Positions 45,532 to 55,522 are shown, numbered from the stretch's first letter. The stretch is 64,000 bases of DNA from Vombatus ursinus (GCF_900497805.2 NW_020954608.1:16168868-16232867); one strand, 5' to 3'. Notes: generated by a model from the letters alone, not told the origin. Numbers and translations: made by a program.

Positions 45532-46038
45532 TGAGTGAGATTGGTGAAGACCTCTCATAAAATCTAATCTTATATGAATAAAAGACCCCTAATAACAATA
45601 TATGTGTATCCAGGTCAGGAAGCTTGTAAATAGCCAGAATAAATATGTTCAAATTGTTGCAAAAACAAGTATAACCTCAAGTTGTTCCAGGCACTGAAAT
45701 GATCAAACAGGATGTACCAAGAGGATACTTGAAGGAGGGAAAGGCAGGTGAAAACAGTGTAACAATTCTGTAATTTCCGCTGCTGTTGCTGGGGTAATTT
45801 TGCCCTTTTTACATAGTGCCCTTTGAAGCCCAGCCAATGGGATAAGAGGTAGGGGCTACAGAGGGGTTGTGGTTAGAACCTATAAAAATGCTTGCTTGGC
45901 AGACAGCGCGGTCTTGCATTGAACTACTTTTCGGTTCGAGTCACCCTTTCTCGTGAGATCGGAATAAAATCCTTTCTACTTTCCACCTGGAGAAGCCTTT
46001 GAATTTAATTTGGGTAAGGGTCCTTGCTGCCCCACACA
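45532..46038 (+). mobile_element. Solo LTR of an endogenous retrovirus (507 bp), ERV1/gamma-like
   Basis: It begins TG (tgagtgagattgg) and ends CA (tgccccacaca). The 4-bp duplication GGAT lies on both sides (45528-45531 and 46039-46042), inside an otherwise continuous SINE, which fixes both ends. Internal parts: CCAAT at 45834-45838, TATA box at 45881, a CpG cluster at 45906-45962, and AATAAA at 45963-45968. No internal retroviral sequence is present, so this is the product of LTR-LTR recombination. It is younger than the SINE it sits in. The 4-bp duplication is typical of gammaretrovirus-like ERVs. Confidence 0.9.
45881..45888 (+). promoter_or_regulatory. TATA box of the solo LTR
   Basis: tataaaaa lies 43 bp downstream of CCAAT and about 75 bp before AATAAA, the normal U3-R spacing. 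The CpG-rich stretch just after it is where R would start. Confidence 0.7.
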
Positions 46039-46122
46039 GGATCAAATGAGATAATGCTTGTAAAGTGTTTAGCATATTGCCGAGCACATAGTAGGTGCTT
46101 ACTAAAAGCTTGTTCCTTCCTT
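46039..46122 (+). mobile_element. CORE-SINE, second part
   Basis: 'ggatcaaatgagataatgc', 'taaagtgtttagcatattgc' and 'agtaggtgcttac' complete the SINE broken at 45531. Confidence 0.92.
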
Positions 46123-46149
46123 ATCTTCTCTTGCCCTCATGCAGATTGG

Positions 46150-46300
46150 CAAGTATTTTGAACTCAGTGTCTTTGCCTGGGGAGCAATGAGTGTTTAAAT
46201 GACTTGTATAGAACAAGGGTATGTAATAACCAGGACTTGAATACAAACATTTCAGACTCTTAGGTTGGCTCTCTCTCTGCTATGCTAATATAACATTCTG
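46150..46300 (-). mobile_element. MIR, diverged
   Basis: 'aaatgacttgtatagaac', 'accaggacttgaatacaaac' and 'ctctctgctatgctaat' follow antisense MIR. Confidence 0.55.
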
Positions 46301-46309
46301 TGATTGGGA

Positions 46310-46740
46310 GCCTTTGCCATCAGTCCCTTTATTTCCTGCACTTGAATCTTTAAAAAACTTTCCTTGTTCATTTCATTTTCACAGTGTGAGGTGGCTCTTC
46401 TCTAACTGAAGTTACCATAGCTTGATCTTCCCCATTTGTGCTTGTCATCCCATCTTTTTCTGTTTCTTATAACTTTCTCCATCAAATATTCTTTCTTTTT
46501 CACTCATCCTGTTTCCTTCCCACTGCTTAAAAATATGTATATGTTTTCCTTGTTGTAAAAAACCTTTCCTTTGACCCTACCATCTATTCAAGTTATTATT
46601 CCATGCCTTTCATTCCTAGAAAGAATAATTGGTATTTACTGACTCTACTTTGTCATCCTCCATTCACTATCCCATCACGCTTGTGAAAATGCTCCCCAAA
46701 AAGTCACCAATGACTTTTTAATCGTCACATGCTCTTTCCA
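46310..46740 (+). mobile_element. L2 LINE, reverse-transcriptase region (part 1)
   Basis: 'cctttgaccctaccatctat', 'aagttattattccatgcctt', 'aaaagtcaccaatgactttt' and 'taatcgtcacatgctc' match the L2 ORF2 segment 'gatcctaccatcc...agctatcgtcccat...aaagttaccaatgatctc'. The upstream limit is uncertain. Decayed. Confidence 0.7.
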
Positions 46741-47107
46741 ATAAATCCATTAACTAGAGCAAGGTCATTGAAACTTTGGCACAATACACCAACATTGATC
46801 AGGTATGCCTCCACCTAACTGGAGTCTAGATCCTGCCATCATTCCAGCACTTCTTGGTGCTCTCCAGGTCTGTACCACACTGGCAGACCCTGTTCTGTCA
46901 CCACAGCTTTGCTTTTTCCCAGGTCCCCACCCCTCATTCTTGGGGGTAGGGGTAGTGAATACTTTTAAGAGTCAAGCTGCCCCTTTTCTGGTGCAACTAC
47001 ACTACACTTAGAAAAGGTTTTCTTCTGCACTGTCATTTCCCTCCCTCACCCCTCTATCTTCTATGCAACTACAAATACCACTTCACAGATGAAAGAATGT
47101 CTAGTTA
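46741..47107. other. Unidentified insert inside the L2
   Basis: The L2 sequence is continuous if 46741-47107 is removed. The insert is less AT-rich than its surroundings ('cactggcagaccctgttctg', 'tcttgggggtaggggtag') and holds a 68-codon frame starting at 46805 with no match that I recognise. No clear duplications or tail. Confidence 0.5.
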
Positions 47108-47225
47108 CATCTTCATTTCTCAATCTTCATTTTTCTTGACTTCTCAGTAACATTTGATACGGTTGTCCTCTCCTTTATCATGCCTCCCCTCTCTCCCTCT
47201 GGCTGCTAGGACACTATTATCTTCT
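47108..47225 (+). mobile_element. L2 LINE, reverse-transcriptase region (part 2)
   Basis: 'catttctcaatcttcatttt', 'tcttgacttctcagtaac', 'atttgatacggttg' continue part 1 (consensus 'tctcaatcctcatccttcttgacctc' in two blocks, 'tttgacactgttg'). Confidence 0.8.
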
Positions 47226-47384
47226 GGTTATCCTCCATTTATCTGATCATTCATTCTTGTACCAATCAGTTAAAAATCAAAGTGTGTGAATGATTCAAAT
47301 CACTCAAGGAACTTCTTCACGTGATTTCAAAGACTTGCCTAGTCTCCCAGAATTTAGTGCCTAGAATAGTGCCATGATCATAAT

Positions 47385-47651
47385 TGGTGTTGTTGCTATT
47401 GTTCAGGTGTTTCCAGTCATGTCTGACTTTTCATGACCCCATTTTGGATTTTGTTGGCAAAGATATTAGAGTGATTTGCCATTTCCTTCTCCAGCTGATT
47501 TTACAGGTGAGAAAACTGGGGCAAACAGGGTTAAGTGACTTGCTCAAGGTCACACAGCTTGTAAAAGTCTGAAGTCAGATTTTAACTCAGAAAGATGAGT
47601 CTTCCTGACTCTAAGCCCAGCTCTCTATCCATTGCACCCCCTAGCTGCCTC
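47385..47651 (-). mobile_element. Long CORE-SINE with target duplications
   Basis: 'gttgttgctattgttcagg', 'gaccccattttggattttg', 'gtgacttgctcaaggtcac' and 'gcaccccctagctgcct'. The flanks tgatcata at 47375-47382 and 47655-47662 are identical. Confidence 0.95.
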
Positions 47652-47771
47652 TTTTGATCATAGAAGACACTTAGTAAATGACACAAGGTAACTTTGAGCT
47701 TCAAACTTATCCTACATGTCTATTAAATGTTGCTAGAAATAAATTGAAAAATTACTCCAGACACATTGTAT

Positions 47772-47852
47772 TCTAGACTTTGGAGTCACCCCTGATTCCT
47801 TTCTCACTGCCTCTAGCCCCCAACATCCAGTCAGTTGCTAAATTCTAAATAA
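47772..47852 (+). mobile_element. L2 LINE, ORF2 fragment
   Basis: 'ctttggagtcacccctgatt', 'cctttctcactgcc', 'caacatccagtcagttgc' and 'taaattcta' match L2 further 3' than 47108-47225. It may be the same copy, with the interval lost or masked. Confidence 0.75.
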
Positions 47853-48249
47853 TACCCAATATGGCACAGTGCCTTGTAATTAATAACCACTTTGGAAAAC
47901 ATTTTTTGAATTGATTTGAAAGAATTGTTGTTGTGCCTAGGTAGCTCAACTAGTTAGATAATGGCACCAACAATACATTATTTGGATCATCTTTAGAAGC
48001 CATCTCTACCTAATACAATGTACACATATAATACTCTTTGCCAAAAGCTCCTTGTTTCAGAAATGTATGCTCTTGGCCCCTTAGGGGATCAAGGGAAATC
48101 TAGAGAAAATAACTCTAATGCACACCCCAGCACACAAACAAGTAGCATCTCCTTTATTCAGAAAGGATAAAACATTTATCAAGGATTTACTTGTCTCCCC
48201 ACAACTGTTTTGTTTTGTTTTGTTTTGCTTACACTATTCTCCTTCTCTG
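47853..48249. other. Single-copy DNA with a (GTTTT)n run
   Basis: A TTTTG run lies at 48207-48228. Nothing else was recognised. Confidence 0.4.
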
Positions 48250-48988
48250 CCCTGGATGGGAAATAAGTCAAATAAAATCATCCTTCTTTAATGTCTGATG
48301 AGATATAAATCAGAACTTGCTACCAGGGAGGGTCTAATTATGTGGATACCATATAAGCTGGCTCCCCAAATAGCTCTTTGGTAACATGGTTGAGGGGCAG
48401 GCCATGCACGCTAATTCTGGTCCAGATGATTTCAGTCCAGTTGATTGATTCTATTTAAGTGTAACAAACCAATCTACCACTGCAGGACAGCAAAAATATG
48501 ATTGCCTGAAATCTCATACACACTGTTTCCCCTGAGACCTGAATATAAAGGAATAGCAGAGGATGCATTTGCATCAACAAACTGCCCAAAGCAATTCTCC
48601 TCTGTACCCTTCCTCATCACCTGCAGATGTATTTTACTCCACCAAACTATGGGGAACACGAGATTTACATATTAATGAGAAACCAAGGAAAGCAAGCAAT
48701 TAGGAAGTCAGTCTCCAGTTTGGAAAAAAAAATATTTGAAATGCTGTTAACTGGAAAACCAGAACAATCTGAAGCTGAATGGATTTGTCTTCATTTTCTC
48801 CTTTAACCTGAATTAAATTAATTAGAAATTAATTGATTTTCGACAACTTTAATGGATCTTTATTAACTCTGTAATTGGAAAGAAAAATCTATGGAAGTAA
48901 TAAGGACCCTAATTTCTTCGTGCAGATGTGATTGATTGATTGACTAATTGATTTAATTTTTGTGGCACTCTCACAATGAGTTGGGCAG
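48250..48988. other. Repeat-free block, candidate conserved regulatory DNA
   Basis: About 740 bp without any repeat. It contains the octamer ATTTGCAT in the palindromic setting gatgcatttgcatc (48563-48576), 'catattaatgag', a TTAATTAG/AATTAATTGATT cluster at about 48815-48838, and repeated TTGATTGATTGA (48931-48945). These are homeodomain, POU and TALE-type motifs in dense supply. Function is inferred from composition only. Confidence 0.4.
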
Positions 48989-49125
48989 ATTTCCAGAGAA
49001 ATAACATTGTCTGTGTCCTATTGTTTGCCCTCAGTTACTGCCATCCTAATGAATATGAGAATGGATAAGTGTGTCATAAAATGTCAAGGATGGAAAGAAC
49101 CTTAAAAATCATGGAGTACAACTGT
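48989..49125. repeat. Unnamed dispersed repeat, copy 1
   Basis: It shares order and much sequence with 51526-51665: 'atttccagagaaataacatt', 'tgtttgccctc', 'ggatgga', 'cagaatgtta'-like, 'gatggaa', 'gtccaact'-like. I estimate about three quarters identity. The right part resembles the antisense end of MIR3/CR1-type repeats. The left 50 bp I cannot place. Confidence 0.6.
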
Positions 49126-49240
49126 AGACAAACATACAAAGTGGACCAGCATAGCCAACTTATTTTCTGTGAACAATTATGAGTCCAATCCGTTCATTTC
49201 TATAATTGAGGAAACTGTGGTTAGCAACTTGTCCAACATC
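49126..49240 (-). mobile_element. MIR remnant
   Basis: 'catttctataattgaggaaa', 'ctgtggttagcaacttgtcc' are antisense MIR. Confidence 0.5.
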
Positions 49241-49254
49241 AAAATCAATTGATC

Positions 49255-49840
49255 AAGAACCTTTCATTCAGTGCCTACTATGTGCCAGGCACTGTGCTTA
49301 GTGCTGGGTATACAAAAAGAGGCAAAAGATAGTCCCTGACCTTAAGGAGTTTACAATCTAATGGGAGAGACAACATACAAACAAATGTATACCAAGAAAA
49401 CTATATGTATGTGTATATATATATGTATATATATATAAAAGTATATATGTATATATGTAGATATGTAGATATATACACATATATATCATATATATGATAT
49501 ATATGTGTATATATATATATGATAAATAGAAAATAATTAGTAGAGGGAAAGTAGTGGAATTAAGAGGGAGTAGAGAAAGCTTCCTGTAGAAAGTGGGATT
49601 ATAATCAGGATTTAAAGGAAGACAGGGAGGTCAATAGTGGTGGTGGTAGAAGAGGAAGGCATAGGGCATAGGGGACGGCAGAGAGCTGGGAGATGGAATG
49701 TCCTGTTCATCAAACAACCAGGAGGCCAATCTCACTGAATGGAAGAATATGTCTTGGTTTGTAAGGCGTAAGAAAACTGCAAAAAATAGAGGGGGCTGAG
49801 ATTATGAAGGGCTTTAAATGAAACTATGTTATATTTAAGT
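49255..49840 (-). mobile_element. L2 LINE 3' end, long copy
   Basis: The antisense L2 runs in order: 'gtgcctactatgtgccagg', 'cttaaggagtttacaatc', 'gagagacaacatacaaac', then a TA/TATG satellite (49401-49521), 'gaaagcttcctgtagaaag', 'ttaaaggaagacagggagg', 'ccaatctcactgaatgg', 'gattatgaagggctttaaa'. This is about 460 bp of L2 plus the satellite. Confidence 0.88.
49401..49521. repeat. TA/TATG low-complexity tract
   Basis: 121 bp of TA, TATG and GATA words, including the palindrome catatatatgatatatatg. It lies within the L2 at the spot where the consensus has 'tatatacagg'. Confidence 0.9.
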
Positions 49841-49984
49841 CATTTTAAGTCAAAGACTCAATACATTGAAGTCTAGAACCCAGATTTCCTAACCTCTGAT
49901 GATGTGCCTATTCCACTTTTTTATGTTGCCTATCTGTATTTATTTGCAAAGATATAAAAACCAATAGTAGATACATTGCATATA

Positions 49985-50140
49985 ATAAAAAGATCATTTG
50001 CAATCTGGAAACCTGTACTCTAGTTTCTGCTTTACAAAAAGGCATGAAAAATCTCTGAACCTCAATTTCCTAATCTGTGAGATTAAGAGTCTGTACCAAA
50101 TGATCTGCTTTCTAGCCCTAACCTTTCGTGAGTCTGTCAG
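49985..50140 (+). mobile_element. MIR, diverged
   Basis: 'aatctggaaacctgtactc', 'tctgaacctcaatttcctaa', 'ctagccctaacc' are MIR core to 3' end. Confidence 0.65.
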
Positions 50141-50538
50141 GAAGTAGCATGGAAGCTTCTGTCTCTGTGAGTACTCCAAATTCAGAATGACCTGAAGTCC
50201 TAGGAGGCAGAAGGCATCTGTGGAAGGCCAGAGCTAAGTGTTCTGCATATAGAATGTATGATTACAATGGAATAGCTCTGTGCTGTAACAAGTATGAATT
50301 TTTTTTTAAAAAAAATCCCATATAAAGTGGAATATTGAACTACTATAGTATGCATTTATACTATTAATCTAAAATTTCTACTGCCAGTAATCATTTCTTA
50401 ATGCTAGTTAATAGTTTTAAGAGGACATCATGGGGGTTTCAACTGTGAATACATTAGTGATGTAGAGAATTCTGTGACAGATCACAGTCTACATTGTGAT
50501 GTGGAGAAACAATTTACCAATTAAAGAAAATACTAACA
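50141..50538. other. Single-copy DNA
   Basis: Nothing was recognised. Confidence 0.4.
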
Positions 50539-50539
50539 C

Positions 50540-50728
50540 CTGAGGAGACAGTGTCATACAGTGTTGGTTCCGTACGAGCTTTGCTATTTAACATATTTGT
50601 GTGATCTTAGGCAAATCACTTTTAGTCACTTCACCTCTAAACTTCATGCTTCCTTATCTGTAAAAAGCAATTATTATACCAGATGATATTTAAAGTCTCT
50701 TCCAGCTCTAAGTCTATGATCATATGAC
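50540..50728 (+). mobile_element. MIR, diverged
   Basis: 'ttgtgtgatcttaggcaaat', 'cttccttatctgtaaaaag', 'aagtctcttccagctctaag' are in MIR order. Confidence 0.75.
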
Positions 50729-50959
50729 CTAATGCAACTTTAAAAATATTGGATGGAATGGTACAATTAAACAAATAAGAGTGAGGAGGAAAGGGGAGAA
50801 TTGGGTGGTAAAAAACACCTAGGTTCAAAGGATGGAGTAATTTAAGGAGTCAGAAGGTGGGTCTGCACTCCAACTGGACCACTGTGGGACCCCTTAATAT
50901 CCTGGACTGCCCCATCATAAATGTGACCTGCCCAGAGCCCACTCTGATTTCTCCTATTT

Positions 50960-51125
50960 CCTAATAGGGTACCCTAAGATCTACTGAGCCTTTCCATTTC
51001 CTAGACAGAAGAACTCTTGTATATGCATTATCTTCCCCAATTAGTGAGTTCTTTAACAGCACAGACAGCCTGAAATTTAATTTGTATTGGTAGTTATTAG
51101 CAGAGTAAGTACTTAATAGACCCCT
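50960..51125 (+). mobile_element. L2 LINE 3' end, strongly diverged
   Basis: 'atcttccccaattagtgag', 'ttctttaacagcacagacag' and 'agagtaagtacttaatagac' keep the L2 UTR order. Confidence 0.45.
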
Positions 51126-51249
51126 CTGTATTCCATTTCAAAGGTTGAATAGAGTAATATGTATGTACAAGGAAGTAAGGCAGATGATTTCCTTACATAT
51201 CACTACTTCATGTAAAAGGAGGTCATTTAGATAAAGATAATTCCTAAAA

Positions 51250-51410
51250 TCAGCTTATCTGAGCTTCAAGAGACTCTCTAGCTAATCTAGTTTAACCTCC
51301 CATTTTACAAACAGGAAATTTAGGACCAGCAAGTTTTAAAGACTGCCTGAGCTCACTCAGCCAACCAGTAGCAAGCCACAACCTCTCTGAATTTTAGGCA
51401 GATTGTTCAA
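51250..51410 (-). mobile_element. MIR
   Basis: 'ttcaagagactctctagct', 'cccattttacaaacaggaaa', 'agactgcctgagctcactc' and 'cagtagcaagcca' are antisense MIR. Confidence 0.7.
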
Positions 51411-51525
51411 ATGAGTGTAAAACTACACTCCCTACCAACTCCAAGTGAGAAAAAGACCAGTGATTTGTTCATTTATTCAATCAACAAGAATTCCCTTTCA
51501 TCTGTAAGAAACTCGATTAATCAAA

Positions 51526-51665
51526 AATTTCCAGAGAAATAACATTGAGCGTGCCCTCTTGTTTGCCCTCCCTAACTGCATTCTTATTAGTATTGGGATG
51601 GACTAGGGTCTCACAGAATGTTAAAGATGGAAGAAGCCTTAGATTTCATAAGGTCCAACTATAAG
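51526..51665. repeat. Unnamed dispersed repeat, copy 2
   Basis: Partner of 48989-49125: same 'atttccagagaaataacatt' start, 'cttgtttgccctc', 'tattgggatgga', 'cagaatgttaaagatggaag' and 'aaggtccaactataag'. Confidence 0.6.
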
Positions 51666-53048
51666 TGCATACTGCATGGGCAGTACATTCAAACTATATT
51701 CTACCATTCTTTGGCTTTCTTCCTTTATAACAGATAGTTGTTGCTATGATTTAGAATTTCAATAAAAAGGCATGTATGTACAATCCTATAGCAAAAAGGA
51801 ATAGCACCTGGACCTTAGAGCAACTCTGTTCATTTGAGAGATTCATGTGTGTAATATAAGTATAATCTATACTAACACAATTCACTCCATATACCTCATT
51901 TCTTTAATGAGTTATACAGAAGCAAGATTGTTCCTACTGAATAAGTTCAACTTTAAGATATTAAATATAATCCTTTAAATGTGTATACTTCAAGGGGAAA
52001 ATCCAGATATTAATAAAAATATAGGGTTATTGGTGTCTCGCACAGTACTGGTTTTCTTTGCTGAATCCCAAGTTGGGAAAGTAATACAAAGTTCTTAAAT
52101 CAAAGACAAAAAAAAAATATGCTGGATAAAACAAAGACAAATTCTTCTCTCTCCTAACTATTTTAATCATGTACTTGTCATTATTTCCTAAATCCCTTTA
52201 TTTTTTAAACAAAAGTTGCAAAATTAAAGCTTTCCAACATGATTCTTCAGGGAACAGAGGATATGTTAAAGTTGATTTGGCTTTTCACAATCATTTTTAT
52301 CCAAATTTTCTTCAAGAAAGGAACAGAGGGAGCTTGAACCATTTACTCACAAAACTGCATGTTTTCCAAAAAAACCTCACACCAAGAAGTAAAATTTTTC
52401 TACAGCTTGGAAGGCAGCAATTGTATAAATTAGCCCCAAGTCCACATTGTATGAACCACTTGACCATTTTTCAGTTCAGAAAATGAATGCAGGCAATTTG
52501 GATGAAGAGGAAGTCCTTCACTCCAATGGCCTGCTGTTCAATTCGAAAGACTCTTGGAGCTTTAGGTCTTCTTGTTCCAAAGGTTAAGAGCTCACTAAAC
52601 CTCTTCCACTGGATTCTATTACTAGGTTGTTTTGTTTCTTTGTTTTGAGTGTGTGGGGGGGTATGTGTGTGGGTATATGGGTATGTGTGTGTGTTCCTTT
52701 TTTTTTTTTTTAAAGGAGTAGGTTGCAGGAGGCTGATTGTTGAGGTTGATGAATCCAAAAAATAAATAACTACAGAAGAAGTTATTTTCTGATCAAATGA
52801 TTTACTTAATATTATAATATAGGTTTACAAATTATTAAATGCCTCCTTAATACATAAAATGTATGTCAGTATATCAAATTTGAATAAGATTTTGTAACAG
52901 TTTTAAGGGAATTGTCCTAATGCTTTCAATAATTTAGAGGAAAGAAGCAAGCACTGTCAAAATCTAAACTGAAGATCTAAATGAAAAATATTCTTTCAAT
53001 CTGAAATTTAGTTCTAAATTACTTACTAATCTCAATGCAACTGACAGA
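51666..53048. other. Single-copy DNA with a TG/TATG tract
   Basis: A TG-rich tract lies at 52648-52695, followed by a T-run at 52698-52712. The 105-codon plus frame 52169-52486 starts with a true ATG in repeat-free DNA but shows no domain, signal peptide or repeat. I do not call it. Confidence 0.4.
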
Positions 53049-53340
53049 GTTTTTTTTTTTAATTGTTTTTTTAAGAATGTGACACCCCCTCCCCCATTTC
53101 AGCAAGGCTGGAAATGTAGGGCCTATTTCCAAGCTAGTCCAACTCTGATCAGCATGGAGGATGCTACCTGTTCTGTTTCTGTCCTGTACCTTCTTAGGCA
53201 ACCTGGTGGCACCTCATTCATGAGGGTTCACCATATTAAAGCCAAACAATACTCTACTTTGGCTTGGAATTCTTGAACTTAAGGGCTCTGCCAGCTTCCA
53301 TGGTAACTGTGATTATAGGAAAACACCACTTCACCTGGCT
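53049..53340 (-). pseudogene. 7SL RNA processed pseudogene with A-tail
   Basis: The plus strand follows the reverse complement of 7SL from end to end: T-run tail (53049-53073), 'caaggctggaaatgtag', 'ctgatcagcatgg', 'cctgttctgtttctgtcctg', 'cttcttaggcaacctggtgg' (in two blocks), 'gggttcaccatattaaagcc', 'ttggaattcttgaacttaag', 'caccacttcacctggct' (7SL 5' end GCCGGGCGCGGTG). About 25 nt of the central part of the 5' domain arm are missing and CpG sites have decayed, so it is not functional. The A-tail and full length point to L1-mediated retrotransposition. I saw no clear target duplication. Confidence 0.85.
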
Positions 53341-53359
53341 CTAACACTTAATTTAGAAA

Positions 53360-53500
53360 CTCCTTCCAATAGCTTACTTTTGTAGAACTTGAGGGTTACA
53401 GAGCACCTTTGCTTTACATTATTTCATGTGGTCTACAAAAACAACCTTACAAGATACAAAGAACAGTTTTGAAAGATGAGATATTATCATTTTAAAAGGT
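53360..53500 (-). mobile_element. MIR fragment
   Basis: 'gagcacctttgctttacatt', 'atttcatgtggtctac', 'acaaccttacaagatac' match the antisense 3' half of MIR. Confidence 0.55.
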
Positions 53501-53511
53501 ATTATTAACAT

Positions 53512-53766
53512 CCTCTTTTAAGAGACAGCATGACATTGTGGATGGAGAGCTGACCTTAGAAACAGAGAGATGTAGGTTGGAGCCCTGTTTCTGCTGAGGT
53601 TGTGTGAGCCTGGGCAAGTCATTTAACCTTGGGGTGCTATTTAACTCTGTAAGAAGACAAGTCTCAGAGAAAGTATCATTCTGCATTAGTAGAGACAGTT
53701 TCTTCATCTGGGAATTTCATACACTGATGAAATCAAGTCTAGTCTCCATCCCTATCCCTATCCCAC
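53512..53766 (+). mobile_element. CORE-SINE of the 'ctgcattagtagaga' subfamily
   Basis: 'gagacagcatgacattgtgg', 'atggagagctgacctta', 'cctgggcaagtcatttaacc', then the special 3' module 'tctgcattagtagagacag', 'tttcttcatctgggaattt', 'actgatgaaatca'. Same subfamily as 61285-61500. Confidence 0.82.
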
Positions 53767-54750
53767 TTAAGGAAACTCAACACTGAAGAGGTTTCAATTT
53801 GTCCAAGTGATTAAGCCGCTAAGTGTCATATCAAGGACTTGAGTCCACGTCTTCTGACACCAAATTCAATATTCCATCTTCTTTACTATGTTATCTCTCT
53901 TGATTTGTTTGGTTTGTTTCATTTCTTTATATGAGCATATTTTCCTTCCTTCCCCATAGGCACACTATACTTTTGACAGTATTGCACTTTTTACACAAAT
54001 ATATTTTCACCACCTGGTGGATAGTTTTTGGTTGCCATCATAGCTACTCTATCTACAGTATGAAGCATTTTCTTTGCCCTTTAAACTAGTATCAGTCATT
54101 TATAATACTTTAGGAGATGAGAGACAGAGAAAACCATATAAATAAAGAAATACAGAGCCAAGATCTTAGGGTGTTGAGCCAATTGGCTGATTTGTTCAGC
54201 CTTTCAGGAGCCCCTGGAACAGCCACCATAGAAATCTTGGACTGTCTTCTGCGGTGCATGTCAGCATGGCTGTGGGCATATGGAGCAGGAAAGGGAATTC
54301 AGTAAAGGCAGTAGGGGTTCCATTGAGAGGGAGAATGGGTATCCACCAGATGGAGAATGCTTTGGAAGCTTCTATTATAGTGTTACGGGCAGTGGGAGAC
54401 CCAACCATATCCCTATGTAAAAACCAGGAATAAAACAAATTTGTAAAGAGGAACCCACTGAAATGAATATAAATGGCATCTTCATAAGGAGAAATAAAAG
54501 ATAGGATGTCTAAAAAGTCAATACATTACGTAGGCAAAGGGAAGAGCAATACCACTGCTTTGGCCTTAGTGGTGCTGGGAACTTGCAGACTGATTCTATG
54601 GGTAAGTAGTTCTCATTTATCTTTTGAAACAACAAGCCAGAGTGACTTTTTTTCACTTCGTAGGAATCACTCACATATAGTTTGTGTTTTGTGGTTGTGT
54701 TTTTTGGGGATGGGAGGGAATTGAATGGTAGAATGGCATTACTATAGGAA
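53767..54750. other. Single-copy DNA, possible old MIR at the left
   Basis: 'aagtgattaagccgctaag' and 'cttgagtccacgtcttctgac' (53800-53875) may be an antisense MIR remnant. The rest is unrecognised, including several frames of 60-80 codons. Confidence 0.35.
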
Positions 54751-55005
54751 GGGGGGCAGCTGGGTGGTACAGAGGATAGAGTGCTAGGCCTGGGATCTAG
54801 AGGACATGGGTTCAAATCCATCCCCAGACACTTTATAGCTATGTGACCTGGGCAAGTTTTTTTTTTAACCCTGTTTGCCTCAGTTCCTCATCTGTAAAAT
54901 GAGCTAGAGAAGGAAACAATAAACTACTTCAGTATCTTTGCTAAGAAAAATCCAAAGGGGATCACAAAGACACAACTGAACACAACTGAAATGACTCAAC
55001 AACTG
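54751..55005 (+). mobile_element. Long CORE-SINE, complete
   Basis: 'ggggcagctgggtggtac', 'gggttcaaatccatcccc', 'tgtgacctgggcaagt' followed by a T-run, 'ctgtaaaatgagctagag', 'aaaggggatcacaaagac' and 'actgaaatgactcaac'. A short duplication of 'acaactgaac' is present. Confidence 0.93.
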
Positions 55006-55410
55006 TAGAAAGCAAAGAACTATCAAGTGCATAGCTAAGAAAAAAAGTTCCACAGGAGTTTCCCAGGGAAATAGCTCAAAGGCCTTAGTAATGAAAGACT
55101 GAGGCTGAGGAAAATGTTTTTAAGTGTGTTGGATTTGGGAATCTTCCCTCTCCTTTCCCTGCCTTGGGCAGGAAAGCTCAAGATACAAATAAATGTTGGC
55201 CTCTCATCCAACTCTCTTACCAGTCTGACTTTCACAATCATCACCAATGTCACTGGCACACTATCAAGTGGTTCCACATCAGAAAAAGATATAATTTTAT
55301 CAATGAAAGTGTCAATAAAGAATATTACCATCTGCTGTGCCACTGCACGCTAAAGACTTATGGTTCTTTACATTTGCCTAATGGCTGAACCCTCCGATAC
55401 AAATCATCTT
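55006..55410. other. Single-copy DNA
   Basis: Overlapping frames of 74-102 codons in three phases (55035-55388) cancel each other as coding evidence. No family was recognised. Confidence 0.35.
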
Positions 55411-55412
55411 AA

Positions 55413-55522
55413 TCATTAAATCTGAGCTTCTTGAGAGCAAGAGTTGTCTTGATTTCTTCTTCAATCCTCACGCATTATCAATGTGCTTTGAATAATGTCC
55501 CTTCATTGATTCATTCATTCTC
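55413..55522 (+). mobile_element. L2 LINE 3' terminus, diverged
   Basis: 'aatctgagcttcttgagagc', 'aagagttgtcttgatttc', 'tcattgattcattcattc' keep the L2 UTR order. Confidence 0.5.

Noticed and set aside
45910-45950. tRNA-like B-box (ggttcgagtc) in the LTR
   Set aside because: No A-box, acceptor stem or cloverleaf around it; it is part of the LTR R/U5 region.
52169-52486. 105-codon ATG frame in repeat-free DNA
   Set aside because: Poor start context (aatcatgt) and no recognisable domain or signal; a frame of this length is expected by chance in AT-rich DNA of this size. Could be rechecked by conservation of codon pattern.
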